From: Paenibacillus_E allorhizoplanae
GTDB lineage: Bacteria > Bacillota > Bacilli > Paenibacillales > NBRC-103111
Assembly (NCBI RefSeq): GCF_927798215.1
Contig: NZ_CAKMMW010000016.1
Span: 1 to 64,000, forward strand
Length of the DNA stretch: 64,000 nucleotides
Direction of reading: 5' to 3'
The translations under genes were made by a program, and so were the position numbers. This document shows, one piece after another, positions 1 to 7,874 of the stretch (the first letter of the stretch is position 1; every line of letters starts with the position of its first letter). A model generated the notes under the pieces. It searched no databases and was not told where the DNA came from. It saw nothing but the letters and a program-made list of their open reading frames with translations.

Positions 1-44
1 CGTTCAATACGTTGATTTTGTCCGTCTGATTGCTTAAACTTCAT
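1..44 (-). CDS. 5' end of a gene running off the window, possibly an IS110-family transposase
   Basis: An AGGAGG site at 55-60 precedes an ATG at 44 on the minus strand, which opens a frame reading MKFKQSDGQNQRIE to the window edge. The strong site and the clean start make this a real gene start. From memory, Firmicute IS110-family transposases often begin with a similar lysine/glutamine-rich leader before their DEDD domain, but only 14 residues are visible, so the family is a guess. Confidence 0.4.
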   Translation of the reverse strand, partial: MKFKQSDGQNQRIE

Positions 45-195
45 AATAAGAGCGCCTCCTTGATGGTGTTGGGTATCTACCCGTCGACAAACCCATCATT
101 TTGACAAAGCCCATTTCTTAGGCTATACAGGAATGTTTAGCTTTATAAACTCTCCACTGCATTTATTACAGCTTCTGGTTTAACCAAGTTTATTC

Positions 196-564
196 TTAAA
201 ATAATGGAAGCATCAGACCATCTGCATTAATGATGGACAGAGTGATGATTAACACAGTAAAAACGAATGCCGCTGCCGATTTGCTGATTGGGTCCTTGAC
301 CCTGAAATGCGCGAGACATGCCAATAACATAGTGACTCCAAGCCAAATGCAAGCCCATGCGACCACCTCTACATACCAGTAGCCAATGATGAGTAATGCT
401 GCTCCGACTAACTGGACAATACCTGTGACTACACGAAACCACTGCGGTAGTCCAAGATTCTTGAAAATATCAGACCAGTATTTAACCCCTGCGATCTTGG
501 CGCTTCCTGAAAAGGTATAGTATAAGACTAGTAAACTTTGAAGAGCGATGGAAAATACAGTCAT
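196..564 (-). CDS. DoxX-like small membrane protein
   Basis: This is a 122-residue integral membrane protein of the DoxX type. It has about four hydrophobic segments (roughly residues 1-20, 45-62, 65-85 and 98-118), and the first ends in the YYTFSGSAKIAG element typical of the family. I start it at the ATG at 564 because GGGAGGAA lies seven bases upstream; a longer frame to 594 would place that site inside the coding region. It lies downstream of a gene relic and of a promoter matching the one in front of the sigma-factor gene, so it may belong to that sigma factor's regulon. The biochemical role of DoxX proteins is not settled; links to redox stress are common. Confidence 0.8.
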   Translation of the reverse strand: MTVFSIALQSLLVLYYTFSGSAKIAGVKYWSDIFKNLGLPQWFRVVTGIVQLVGAALLIIGYWYVEVVAWACIWLGVTMLLACLAHFRVKDPISKSAAAFVFTVLIITLSIINADGLMLPLF

Positions 565-610
565 TACGATTTCCTCCCTTATTATAAGTGTCAAAAATTT
601 CGTATTACCA

Positions 611-737
611 TTAATGATGCGGATCGTTCACTTGACCATCTTGCTTCAATGCTTCAAAATATTGGGTAGCTTTAGCTTTATCGTTGTTTTGAACAACATG
701 GTGATTTGTGTTCGCTTCTCGTAGAACTCATACTCAC
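611..737 (-). pseudogene. Broken short gene between the ECF promoter and DoxX
   Basis: AAGGAG at 747-752 precedes a GTG at 737, but that frame stops after about 20 codons. A second frame then continues through residues NNDKAKATQYFEALKQDG to a stop at 611. The two pieces look like one gene broken by a frameshift or an internal deletion. I cannot assign a family. The position, directly after the minus-strand ECF-type promoter, suggests it was a target of the divergent sigma factor. Confidence 0.35.
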
Positions 738-822
738 AATAATCAACTCCTTAGTTCAAATGTTCTTTACGGGACACCCTCTGTATTCTTCGTATGATCC
801 GGTTTCCCTTATCACTTACTAT

Positions 823-849
823 GTCGTAAGTCAGCGAAGAAACGTGACG
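823..849 (-). promoter_or_regulatory. ECF-type promoter facing DoxX
   Basis: On the minus strand CGTCACG (843-849), a 16-base spacer and CGAC (823-826) match the arrangement found on the plus strand in front of the sigma-factor gene. From memory, ECF41-type promoters have TGTCAC-like -35 and CGTC-like -10 elements about 16 bases apart. Confidence 0.55.
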
Positions 850-904
850 GATACGGTGAAAACTTTTTAAGAATAAGTAAGATGCAGATTTCGTATATCT
901 CCGT

Positions 905-931
905 TGTCACGTTTGTTGAGTTTCGTACGAC
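905..931 (+). promoter_or_regulatory. ECF-type promoter of the sigma-factor gene
   Basis: TGTCACG (905-911), 16 bases and CGAC (928-931) form a probable autoregulatory promoter about 40 bases before the sigma gene. Both elements, the spacer length and the flanking CGACATA are shared with the divergent site at 823-849. Confidence 0.6.
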
Positions 932-969
932 ATATCTGTATAAAGGAACCGAAGGAAGGAATGTGATGT

Positions 970-1839
970 ATGAACGATCATGATTGGCTTGTGGAACAAT
1001 TCGAGGCGTATCGAAATCACTTGCAAAAGGTGGCCTACCGGATACTTGGATCTTTAAGCGATGCGGATGATGCTGTACAGGAGTCATGGATTCGTCTTAG
1101 CCGCACCAATACGGATGAGGTCGAGAATATGGGGGGATGGCTGACAACTATAGTCTCTAGGGTATGTTTGGATATGCTGCGAACTCGTAAATCGCGGCGT
1201 GAGGAGCTTACTCTGGTGAACGCACCTGAACCGGTTAATAGCCATGAGGACGAAAGCAATCCTGAGCACGAAGCATTATTGGCCGACTCTGTTGGTCTTG
1301 CGATACTCATGGTCCTTGGAAATTTGAATCCAGCCGAACGCATCTCATTCGTATTGCACGATATTTTCGCGTTATCTTTCTCGGAAATCGCCTCGATTAT
1401 AGGGCGTAACGAGGTTGCAGCCAGACAACTTGCGAGCCGTGCACGCCGTCGGGTTCAGGGAGCGAAAGCGACTGCGGATTCAGAGGATTTCAAGCGAAAA
1501 CGGGAACTTGTAGATGCTTTCTTAGCTGCATCTCGCTCAGGAGATTTCGAGAAACTTCTTGAGGTATTAGACCCCGATGCCGTGCTCCGAAACGACCCTG
1601 CATTTCCTTCATGGCCAGTTGTTCACGGTGCTCATGCTGTTGCCAAGGGACTCGCTGGTCATACCCAAGATGCTCGCCCGGTGCTCGTGAACGGATCCCT
1701 AGGCGTAGCCATAGCTCCTCATGGTCGACTGCTTTTCGTACTCGAACTCAAGATTGTGGTTGGTAAGATCTCCGAGATCGACATAATTGCCGAACAAACG
1801 CGCCTTCTCCAGCTCGACTTAACAGAAATGAACGATTGA
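970..1839 (+). CDS. ECF sigma factor with C-terminal SnoaL-like domain (SigJ/ECF41-like)
   Basis: This 289-residue protein is an RNA polymerase sigma factor of the extracytoplasmic-function class. Region 2 spans roughly residues 5-75 (YRILGSLSDADDAVQESWIR, then GGWLTTIVSRVCLDMLR), region 4 roughly 110-165 (NPAERISFVLHDIF and the helix-turn-helix FSEIASIIGRNEVAARQLASR), and a SnoaL/NTF2-like tail roughly 175-289. A fused tail replaces a separate anti-sigma factor in ECF41 and related groups and modulates activity. The glycine-rich DGGGK motif of classical ECF41 tails is not seen; RNDPAFPSW occupies that place, so a sister group is possible. The divergent DoxX gene and relic share its promoter motif and are likely targets. 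Confidence 0.85.
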   Translation: MNDHDWLVEQFEAYRNHLQKVAYRILGSLSDADDAVQESWIRLSRTNTDEVENMGGWLTTIVSRVCLDMLRTRKSRREELTLVNAPEPVNSHEDESNPEHEALLADSVGLAILMVLGNLNPAERISFVLHDIFALSFSEIASIIGRNEVAARQLASRARRRVQGAKATADSEDFKRKRELVDAFLAASRSGDFEKLLEVLDPDAVLRNDPAFPSWPVVHGAHAVAKGLAGHTQDARPVLVNGSLGVAIAPHGRLLFVLELKIVVGKISEIDIIAEQTRLLQLDLTEMND

Positions 1840-1875
1840 TAGGCTAGCTTCAAAAAACATACAAAAGCACATAAA

Positions 1876-1931
1876 AAAGCACATAAAAACCCACTGTCCA
1901 GTTCGCAGACAATGAGTATTTTTTGTGCTTT
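1876..1931 (+). terminator. Possible terminator after the sigma gene
   Basis: AAAGCACA (1876-1883) can pair with TGTGCTTT (1924-1931), and an inner CACTGTC can pair with GACAATG. The stem is interrupted and only a weak T run follows. It lies 37 bases after the sigma-factor stop. Confidence 0.35.
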
Positions 1932-2218
1932 ATTCAGTAGACATCTGAACAAACCGTTAAAAAGCTTATCTAGTTGTTTTTCTCATTAATTTCGTATAAC
2001 TCTCAATTCTATTTATCTTGGGATGGTTTAAAATGGTGTCCATAAAAAAACGCCCAATTCCTAATAATAGTGAATTGATGTTTTGGCTTCAAGGGATAAG
2101 ATTTATTAAACAATTCTGCCAGTTACTTTAATGGAATCAAAAAAGAGCTGCACAATGCAGCTCCTGAGCTATAGTTCTTACGTTAGCGTAATCGACCAGC
2201 TCTGAGGCATAAAAATGG
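1932..2218. other. Non-coding gap with one intergenic repeat copy
   Basis: Apart from the hairpin-and-tail repeat at about 2143-2192 I see no gene in this A+T-rich stretch. Confidence 0.5.
2143..2192 (+). repeat. Intergenic hairpin-tail repeat, copy 1
   Basis: The hairpin GAGCTGCACAATGCAGCTC is followed by the tail CTATAGTTCTTACGTTAGCG (starting at 2169). The tail GTTC-n-CGTTAGCGTAA recurs at least eight more times between 3 and 13.7 kb, always in intergenic DNA and in the same orientation. Confidence 0.6.
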
Positions 2219-2857
2219 TTATTTTAATGCATTTTCATCGAACCAAACATCTTGTTCTTTCCCTGTGGTATTAAATCTATATCCATAAGGTAAAGCGAAA
2301 TATTTGATTAGATCTGGCCTTTTAAATGCTAAATGGTGATAATGAACCGTCATCAAAGATCCCACGTTATCATCATACAGGTCAGTTGTAAGCCACCATC
2401 CTGACATATGCTCTGGTGAAGGATATCTCACTGCATCGACTGCTAGTCCTTCGTACACACCTTTAGAAATAACTATCATTTGATTGAAAATTGGAAATTT
2501 CGGAGTTGCTCCGTATGCCTGACATTCTTGTTTCTGTTCTTGGACTACTTTAATTGCATAGTCTGCACCTTTTCCAAAACCTTCACCATTGCTTTGGACT
2601 TCCCATATCTCGTAATAAAATTCAGAAAGTTCACAACATTTTACCAACCAAGAATGGTATGCAATGGTGTTGTCAGGCTTAATTAATGGTTTAGCATCAA
2701 TTACGTAGTTAATTAGGTATCTGATCAGCTCTACATACTCATTATGCAACCTTTTTTTAATGGATATAATAAATTCCTTTTCAATCAATTTATATAGTCC
2801 TTTTGTCCGAATGTATCCATTTTCAAACAAAATTTCAATTCCGCGATATTCAATCAT
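2219..2857 (-). CDS. Hypothetical protein, possibly immunity-like
   Basis: This is a 212-residue soluble protein with no signal peptide or membrane segment. The N-terminal half is charged and helical. The C-terminal half contains aromatic-rich stretches (MSGWWLTTDLYDDNVGSL near residue 151 and HHLAFKRPDLIKYFALPYGY near 173) that recall small single-domain immunity proteins found next to polymorphic toxins. No toxin gene is visible nearby, so this is only a resemblance. It stands alone between intergenic repeats. The intact frame and length argue for a real gene. Confidence 0.55.
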   Translation of the reverse strand: MIEYRGIEILFENGYIRTKGLYKLIEKEFIISIKKRLHNEYVELIRYLINYVIDAKPLIKPDNTIAYHSWLVKCCELSEFYYEIWEVQSNGEGFGKGADYAIKVVQEQKQECQAYGATPKFPIFNQMIVISKGVYEGLAVDAVRYPSPEHMSGWWLTTDLYDDNVGSLMTVHYHHLAFKRPDLIKYFALPYGYRFNTTGKEQDVWFDENALK

Positions 2858-2984
2858 TCATTTTATCCTCATTTCAAAATCATTGCACTTCGACCCTTTT
2901 TACAGTTGATTAGTAATTCTAGTTCCATATCACTTTTCCCTTGTCATTAATCTATACTCCCTCAACGAATCCTGGGAACAGTTG

Positions 2985-3038
2985 CCGCGAGGCGATCTGC
3001 TCCCTGATTATTACATTATCGTTCTGCGTTAGCGTAAC
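2985..3038 (+). repeat. Intergenic hairpin-tail repeat, copy 2
   Basis: A GC-rich imperfect hairpin (arms around GTTGCC/GGCGAT) is followed by the tail TTATCGTTCTGCGTTAGCG (from 3016). This copy is the left border of the segment duplicated at 5.65-6.0 kb. Confidence 0.5.
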
Positions 3039-3065
3039 CTGTTGTCCATAATCTGATCTGAACTC

Positions 3066-3512
3066 TCATAGCTGAAGAAAGTGAGTATCTCTTTCCGAAT
3101 CTGTCCTTGCTATAAACCCAAGTGAGCGATATAGTAAATCCGCGACTGAATTATCGGTTTTTAAAACAAGTATTTGATAGTAATTTCTAGCTTCTGCAAT
3201 AACCGATTGCACGAGCATCCGACCCACCCCAAATCGGCGTACACTTGGTGATACATACAGTCGACGAACTCGCCCAACGTTTTTCATACGCGAATATGGG
3301 TCTTGATTCAATCCGCAAACCCCAACAATTTCTCCATTTAAAATAGCGATATAGAGCGCCTCGCCATCCAGATCGAATTTGTTAATTCCTTCATCGAAAT
3401 CGGTTACCAAACGTTTGATATGCTTGAATCCTTCACTCGTACTCTCTTCCACCAAGCGCATTAACTTATCAGATTCTAGATGCTTCACTTTCGTAATGGT
3501 AAACTCATTCAT
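3066..3512 (-). CDS. GNAT-family N-acetyltransferase
   Basis: This 148-residue protein has the GNAT fold signature: strand 4 (YIAILNGEIVGVCGLNQ, near residues 54-70), then VGRVRRLYVSPSVRRFGVGRMLV, which carries the acetyl-CoA pyrophosphate loop R-x-x-G-V-G-R, and a C-terminal LYRSLGFIAR turn. It would transfer an acetyl group from acetyl-CoA to an amine on an unknown substrate in the cytoplasm. AAGGAG precedes the ATG at 3512. Its 3' part, with downstream DNA, is copied in damaged form at 5653-5998. It is a monocistronic gene between intergenic repeats. Confidence 0.85.
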   Translation of the reverse strand: MNEFTITKVKHLESDKLMRLVEESTSEGFKHIKRLVTDFDEGINKFDLDGEALYIAILNGEIVGVCGLNQDPYSRMKNVGRVRRLYVSPSVRRFGVGRMLVQSVIAEARNYYQILVLKTDNSVADLLYRSLGFIARTDSERDTHFLQL

Positions 3513-3589
3513 TTAAGCCATCTCCTTGAGATCGTTTTTTCATCTTTATTCAACACAGTATTGATAGTATCCTCCCCAATTTTTCAAAG

Positions 3590-3662
3590 AAAAAGGGAGC
3601 CTCTGGCTACGACTGCAGCTGGAGAATCCCTACTGAAGTAATGTTCTTCGTTAGCGCAACAA
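3590..3662 (+). repeat. Intergenic hairpin-tail repeat, copy 3
   Basis: AAAGGGAGCC plus a degenerate stem is followed by the tail ATGTTCTTCGTTAGCGCAAC (3641-3660). It forms the right border of the duplicated segment and is almost identical to the copy at 5926-6000. Confidence 0.5.
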
Positions 3663-3805
3663 TTCGTCCAAATATAAATCTAACTTGAATCCTCTCGAGA
3701 CCTGTTAATTGTGAACCTGCCAGTTGTCTTCGCTGTCGCAATCCAACTCAAATATCTTCTGTTTACCTCCAGAAAATGTGGCACTCTTCTCATCGGTCGA
3801 TTACA

Positions 3806-4318
3806 TTAGTAATCTTTAATTAGACGCAGTCCCCAATCATAGGTGTTAATTACCTTTTTATTTTCTAATTCAAAAATCAGATTAGTAGGATTTCCTCCAG
3901 TAACTATGATTTGTTTAATCGCTGTACTTTCATATTTATCTTGACCATCGGACACTTCGATCCTATTTTCTTGAATGTTTTCTGAATGGGGATATATAAA
4001 AATGTAAGAATGATTAACTAAAGGATCTTTCTTTTCCGAACGACCAAAATACTGATCAACAACAATGATGACTGGCTTTCCATCCTTTTTTGCTTTAAAA
4101 GCAAAATAATACGGACTTGTATGAAGCAAGTCAGTAGTTGCTGGTCCAAACAATTCAACGTTTGAAACCTTTAATTCTGTCGCGATCGTTCGTATTTTAG
4201 GAACGGGTCGTTCAGTCATTAGGAACCAAAATAGGTGATAACCCGCATATACGATTGCAACAAGTAAGAATAGCGATAATAAGGGATAAAATATCGATTT
4301 CTGCATTAGTAGGCTCAC
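3806..4318 (-). CDS. Hypothetical membrane-anchored protein
   Basis: This 170-residue protein has one strong N-terminal membrane segment (about residues 9-32, rich in L, V and F) followed by a hydrophilic extracytoplasmic domain of about 135 residues with many beta-prone stretches (KPVIIVVDQYF, NHSYIFIYPH). No cysteine follows the segment, so it is an anchor and not a lipoprotein signal. The start is uncertain: GTG at 4318 has GGAG nine bases upstream, while an ATG four codons later has GGGGTGA. I do not recognise the family. Confidence 0.6.
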   Translation of the reverse strand: MSLLMQKSIFYPLLSLFLLVAIVYAGYHLFWFLMTERPVPKIRTIATELKVSNVELFGPATTDLLHTSPYYFAFKAKKDGKPVIIVVDQYFGRSEKKDPLVNHSYIFIYPHSENIQENRIEVSDGQDKYESTAIKQIIVTGGNPTNLIFELENKKVINTYDWGLRLIKDY

Positions 4319-4340
4319 CCCATTTTTCTCCCAATATAAA

Positions 4341-4364
4341 GTATCGTTCTTACGTTAGCTTAAC
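4341..4364 (+). repeat. Intergenic repeat tail, copy 4
   Basis: GTATCGTTCTTACGTTAGCT matches the shared tail. The upstream hairpin is not evident in this copy. Confidence 0.45.
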
Positions 4365-4404
4365 ACTAGCTCAATTATATAACTCTTAAATACGAAAAGA
4401 CGTT

Positions 4405-4536
4405 TTATCCAAAAGATGCAGCCAAGTAAATATGAATACCGCTTTCTTCAATATGTATCCGGCCACCGCTCAGTAATATTCCCGAAAAAAAGCCAAGCAC
4501 AATAGATATTAAAACTTCAAGCAATTTGCTATTCAA
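4405..4536 (-). CDS. Small single-pass membrane protein (43 residues)
   Basis: A TTG start at 4536 follows AAGGAG with eight bases between. The frame runs 43 codons: a membrane helix (residues 5-23, VLISIVLGFFSGILL core) and a short tail (RIHIEESGIHIYLAASFG). The good ribosome site, amphipathic layout and clean stop support a real gene that is too short for routine ORF calling. The function is unknown. It lies just downstream of the DUF4926-like gene on the same strand and may share its transcript. Confidence 0.5.
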   Translation of the reverse strand: MNSKLLEVLISIVLGFFSGILLSGGRIHIEESGIHIYLAASFG

Positions 4537-4566
4537 AAGCTCACTCCTTGGGAAATTGTATTAAAC

Positions 4567-4767
4567 TTATCTACCCGCAAGTTCAATGTCGTCTGGTCTT
4601 ACAGCAAACAATGCCTTTGTAATTCCACCTTCACCCACAAACTCTAATTCGTATCCTTCCATTGGGTTTGTATAAACTTCTACAATAGCTGCAACCTCTC
4701 CCTTAAATACGCCTTCTTCGGAGAAATCCTTTAGCAATCTCACAACATCAAATAATTTATATTTCAC
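4567..4767 (-). CDS. DUF4926-like small protein
   Basis: This 66-residue protein begins MKYKLFDVVRLLKDFSEEG and ends KALFAVRPDDIELAGR, a pattern I recognise from DUF4926 proteins (small beta-barrel-like proteins of unknown role, sometimes near toxin or immunity genes). I start it at the GTG at 4767 because GAGGGG lies seven bases before it; the longer frame to 4782 would include that site. It is probably co-transcribed with the 43-residue membrane protein 30 bases downstream. Confidence 0.7.
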   Translation of the reverse strand: MKYKLFDVVRLLKDFSEEGVFKGEVAAIVEVYTNPMEGYELEFVGEGGITKALFAVRPDDIELAGR

Positions 4768-5082
4768 TTGAAATCCCCTCACGTTTTTCCAGATATATTT
4801 AACTGATTGAGGAAAACTGCCCGTCCCTCAACAGGCTACTGAGGTGTCATCAACCTACACAGATTAATTTGATGAGAAGTGTAAAGGTGTTGCTGCACAT
4901 CTATCGCGTTTTTTCGGCGAGAATGGCATGTAAATTCCCCTCCCCCCATGCTTTCATAGATAATATAAGAGGTACTAAGGTCTTTCCAAAATGCTCGAAA
5001 ACTTCTAACCGCTAGTTAAGAAAAGGACCACCTCGCGGTAGCCCTTAATTGGTTTCCTTTAGTAGAATGTCGAATCACTAGC
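4768..5082. other. Non-coding gap
   Basis: No gene is recognised. A degenerate repeat hairpin lies at 5012-5060 (GCTAGTTAAGAAAAGGACC), resembling the better copy at 9751-9786. Confidence 0.4.
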
Positions 5083-5526
5083 TCAGACACTTTGAAGTCG
5101 ATCTGGAACCGGTTTGAGCTGGTCTCCCCAAACATTCCAAAAGAACTGATCGGCTATATGTTGATCAGCAGCAAAATTCTGTGCCTGCTTAATTCGTCCG
5201 TTCTCAATTTGATAGACAAGAACCCAGTTCATATCCACTTTATGCTCTCCGTATTCTCCCCAACCACGATGCACATCGACCACATGATTCTCGCTGGCTG
5301 AAAGTGAAATAACTTCAGCTTTAAAATTAGCTTTGGCAATTGTTGCAAAATAATTAATAATCTCATCCGCGCCATTCTTCACACCTGCCAGTGGATGGTG
5401 ACCTGGGATTATCCAAGTTACATTTTCATCTAAAATTTCACGCTTCATTGTGTCTAAATCGCCACTTCCATAACACTCGAAGAATCTCTGAACTAATGTT
5501 AAATTCTTGTTCGCTTCTTGAACCAT
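5083..5526 (-). CDS. SnoaL-like / ketosteroid-isomerase-like protein
   Basis: This 147-residue protein has the NTF2/SnoaL layout: helix LVQRFFECYGSGDLDTMKRE, strand NVTWIIPGHHPLAGVKNG, helix DEIINYFATIA, and a long strand series ending VLVYQIENGRIKQAQNF. Proteins of this fold form cone-shaped pockets that bind small hydrophobic ligands; some are isomerases or cyclases and many are uncharacterised. GAGGATG precedes the ATG. It stands alone between non-coding gaps, so there is no contextual clue to its ligand. Confidence 0.75.
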   Translation of the reverse strand: MVQEANKNLTLVQRFFECYGSGDLDTMKREILDENVTWIIPGHHPLAGVKNGADEIINYFATIAKANFKAEVISLSASENHVVDVHRGWGEYGEHKVDMNWVLVYQIENGRIKQAQNFAADQHIADQFFWNVWGDQLKPVPDRLQSV

Positions 5527-5652
5527 TTCACATCATCCTCTTCTAATTATTTGCGCCTATTACTTGTTCTTCCGTATTCTTAGTTGTTATTTTTAGTATA
5601 TATTGGGTACATTCAAATTTCCAACAAAATCCATATTTTAGTTGTTTATTAA

Positions 5653-5998
5653 GCTATCGTACTGCGTTAGCGTAACCTGTTGTCCATAATCTGATCTGAA
5701 CTCTCATAGCTGAAGAAAGTGAGTATCTCTTTCCGAATCTGTCTTTGCTATAAACCCAAGTGAGCGATCCGCGACTGAATTATCGGTTTTAAAACAAGTA
5801 TTTGATAGTAATTTCTAGCTTCTGCAATAACCGATTGCACGAGCATCCGACCCACACCGAATCGGCGTACACTTGCTGATACATACAGTCGACGAACTCG
5901 CCCAACGTTCCTCCCCAATTTTTCAAAGAAAAAGGGAGCCTCTGGCTACGACTGCAGCTGGAGAATCCCTACTGAAGTAATGTTCTCCGTTAGCTCAA
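5653..5998. repeat. Partial duplicate of 3016-3660 with an internal deletion
   Basis: From 5656 the sequence repeats 3019-3281 almost base for base (with a 10-base loss of ATATAGTAAA), then jumps to the equivalent of 3571-3656. About 290 bases are missing at the junction near 5910. Both ends of the copied block are hairpin-tail repeat copies. The remaining differences are few, so the duplication is fairly recent. Confidence 0.85.
5704..5910 (-). pseudogene. Truncated GNAT acetyltransferase copy
   Basis: This stretch matches the last two thirds of the GNAT gene at 3066-3512, but the 5' end is deleted, a 10-base loss shifts the frame, and a single T is missing from a T run. It cannot encode an active enzyme. 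Confidence 0.85.
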
Positions 5999-6000
5999 TG
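5926..6000 (+). repeat. Intergenic hairpin-tail repeat, copy 6
   Basis: This is the near-identical twin of the copy at 3590-3662, ending ATGTTCTCCGTTAGCTCAATG. The copy at 5653-5676 (CTATCGTACTGCGTTAGCG) is the fifth family member and forms the other border of the duplication. Confidence 0.5.
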
Positions 6001-6135
6001 GCACGATGAAGTTTTCAACTTCCTTAAAAACAATTCCCAACTGCCTTCTTCATTTAGTTCTATTTGAGAAAACTGCAGTATAATTAAGAAAAACATCTAA
6101 AGTCATGAAATAAGAGCAACTATACCTCATAAAAC

Positions 6136-6157
6136 AAAAAGCCGCGATATACGCGGC
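6136..6157 (-). terminator. Terminator of the adh-MFS-cupin operon
   Basis: On the minus strand GCCGCG-TATAT-CGCGGC is followed directly by TTTTTG, a classical intrinsic terminator 68 bases after the cupin stop. Confidence 0.8.
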
Positions 6158-6224
6158 AATGTTACTTCTGAATATCTATTGCAAGTCTTGGAAATGATGG
6201 TTATTTACGCCACGTTCACGTGTT

Positions 6225-6620
6225 TTAAAAGTTATATTGATCCTCACTCACTTTTTCCATCCATTCGACGGCCTTTCCATCAAGCCGTTCTTGAATGGCT
6301 GTATGCGTCATTGCTGTGGTAGGCGAAGCACCATGCCAATGTTTCTCTCCGGGCGGAAACCAAACCACGTCACCGGGACTAATTTCCTCGATTGGACCTC
6401 CCCAACGTTGAACTCGCCCTTTGCCAGCCGTTACGATTAGCGTTTGCCCGAGTGGATGCGTGTGCCATGCTGTCCGTGCACCTGGTTCGAACGATACGCT
6501 GGCTCCAGCTACGCGTGCAGGCTCCGCTGCTTCAAACAGTGGATCGATGCGAACCGTGCCTGTAAAATAATCCGATGGTCCTTTACCTGAAGGTTGTGAA
6601 CCGACTCTTCTAATTTCCAT
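6225..6620 (-). CDS. Single-domain cupin protein
   Basis: This 131-residue metal-binding cupin resembles (R)-mandelonitrile-lyase-like and carboxymuconolactone-associated cupins. Motif 1 is TAWHTHPLGQTLIVTAGKG (near residues 50-68), with two His and a Gln in the ligand positions, and motif 2 is PGDVVWFPPGEKHWHGASP (near 82-100) with the last metal His. GGAGGG precedes the ATG. It starts 20 bases after the MFS gene and is third in an operon with the alcohol dehydrogenase. The substrate is unknown; a role in detoxifying a reactive carbonyl or aromatic compound would fit the operon. Confidence 0.8.
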   Translation of the reverse strand: MEIRRVGSQPSGKGPSDYFTGTVRIDPLFEAAEPARVAGASVSFEPGARTAWHTHPLGQTLIVTAGKGRVQRWGGPIEEISPGDVVWFPPGEKHWHGASPTTAMTHTAIQERLDGKAVEWMEKVSEDQYNF

Positions 6621-6640
6621 TTTTTGAATCCCTCCGTTGG

Positions 6641-7870
6641 TTAGGCATTTGTTCTAGCTTTTTTAATTCCATCGCTTTGAGTCCCTACCTTCCTAATGAG
6701 GACGATATAGGATACGATGGCCAATAAACTGGTTGTAATCATAATAATTCCGAATGGAACGGCTGATTGCTCTCCCGCAATTCCCACAAGTGGGGATGTA
6801 ACTGCGCCTAACGCATATTTAAAAGTACCTAGCACAGCAGACGCACTTCCCGCAATCTGTCCATGCGATTGCATCGCTAAGGTAAAAGAAACCGGTCCTA
6901 TGATACCAATGGATACAGCAAATAAGAAGGTTGATACAAATATCGCCGATAATGAACCCTTAGAGAGAACTGTAATAAGGATAGCGGAACTCGAAAAGAA
7001 GGATAGCCATAATCCAATCCGAAATATACTGCCTTCCGTTAGGCTACCTGCCACTCGTTTGACAATCTGCGATCCAATCATAATAGCAAGACCATTCATG
7101 GCAAACAGGATCGAGAACATTTGCGGTGACAACTCGAAAATGTTCTGATAGATAAACGGAGTACCGGCAACAAAGGCAAAGACACCGGCGAACAACATAC
7201 CATTTACTAGGGCATATCCAATAAATATTCGATCCCGAAACAGACGATTGTAATTTTTTATTAATTCTATGAAATTGCCAGTGACCCGATCTTTTACAGG
7301 TAAGCTTTCTTCTAATCCCCATGCTGTGATCCCCGTTATTAGTATTCCTAATAACCCCAGAAAAACAAACACGCCAACCCAGGAACTGAATGAAGTGACT
7401 GCACTTCCGGCATTTGGGGAAACTAATGGAGCGACTTTGCTGATCATCGTAAGCAGAGAGATAAACTTCGTCAATTCGACTCCGCTATATGTGTCACGAG
7501 CAATCGCACCTGCAATCACGATGCCTGCTGACGCGGCAACCCCTTGAATAAATCGTAAAAGGATGAAGGATTCAATATTGGGTACTAAAGCACAAGCGCT
7601 TGATGAAACGATATAAAGAATCAAGGCGATCAGCAATGGCGTCCGTCTTCCATATTTATCGCTTAAGGGCCCCATTACCATCTGCCCTAAGCCTAATCCT
7701 AATAAGCTGGCAGTTAAACTCGCTTGAATCATAGATGCATTGCTTTTGAATTCAACCATAATCTGTGGAAGCGATGCAAGATACATATCGACCGTAAATG
7801 GCCCCAAAGCTGAAAACGCAGCTAGAATTAGGGCTAGTCGAAGCGATTGCTTTTTAAGTTTATTGTTCAT
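6641..7870 (-). CDS. MFS multidrug efflux transporter, Bcr/CflA type
   Basis: The protein has 409 residues from the ATG at 7870 and twelve predicted membrane helices. The motif-A loop GPLSDKYGRRTPLLIAL between helices 2 and 3 and the motif-D-like FTVDMYLASLPQI in helix 1 are typical of the Bcr/CflA proton-drug antiporters. A longer in-frame reading to 8038 overlaps the dehydrogenase gene and carries no transporter features, so I reject it. The ATG lies four bases after the dehydrogenase stop, consistent with translational coupling, as its own ribosome site is weak. It probably exports the compound or product that the TetR regulator senses. Confidence 0.85.
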   Translation of the reverse strand: MNNKLKKQSLRLALILAAFSALGPFTVDMYLASLPQIMVEFKSNASMIQASLTASLLGLGLGQMVMGPLSDKYGRRTPLLIALILYIVSSSACALVPNIESFILLRFIQGVAASAGIVIAGAIARDTYSGVELTKFISLLTMISKVAPLVSPNAGSAVTSFSSWVGVFVFLGLLGILITGITAWGLEESLPVKDRVTGNFIELIKNYNRLFRDRIFIGYALVNGMLFAGVFAFVAGTPFIYQNIFELSPQMFSILFAMNGLAIMIGSQIVKRVAGSLTEGSIFRIGLWLSFFSSSAILITVLSKGSLSAIFVSTFLFAVSIGIIGPVSFTLAMQSHGQIAGSASAVLGTFKYALGAVTSPLVGIAGEQSAVPFGIIMITTSLLAIVSYIVLIRKVGTQSDGIKKARTNA

Positions 7871-7874
7871 TCGT

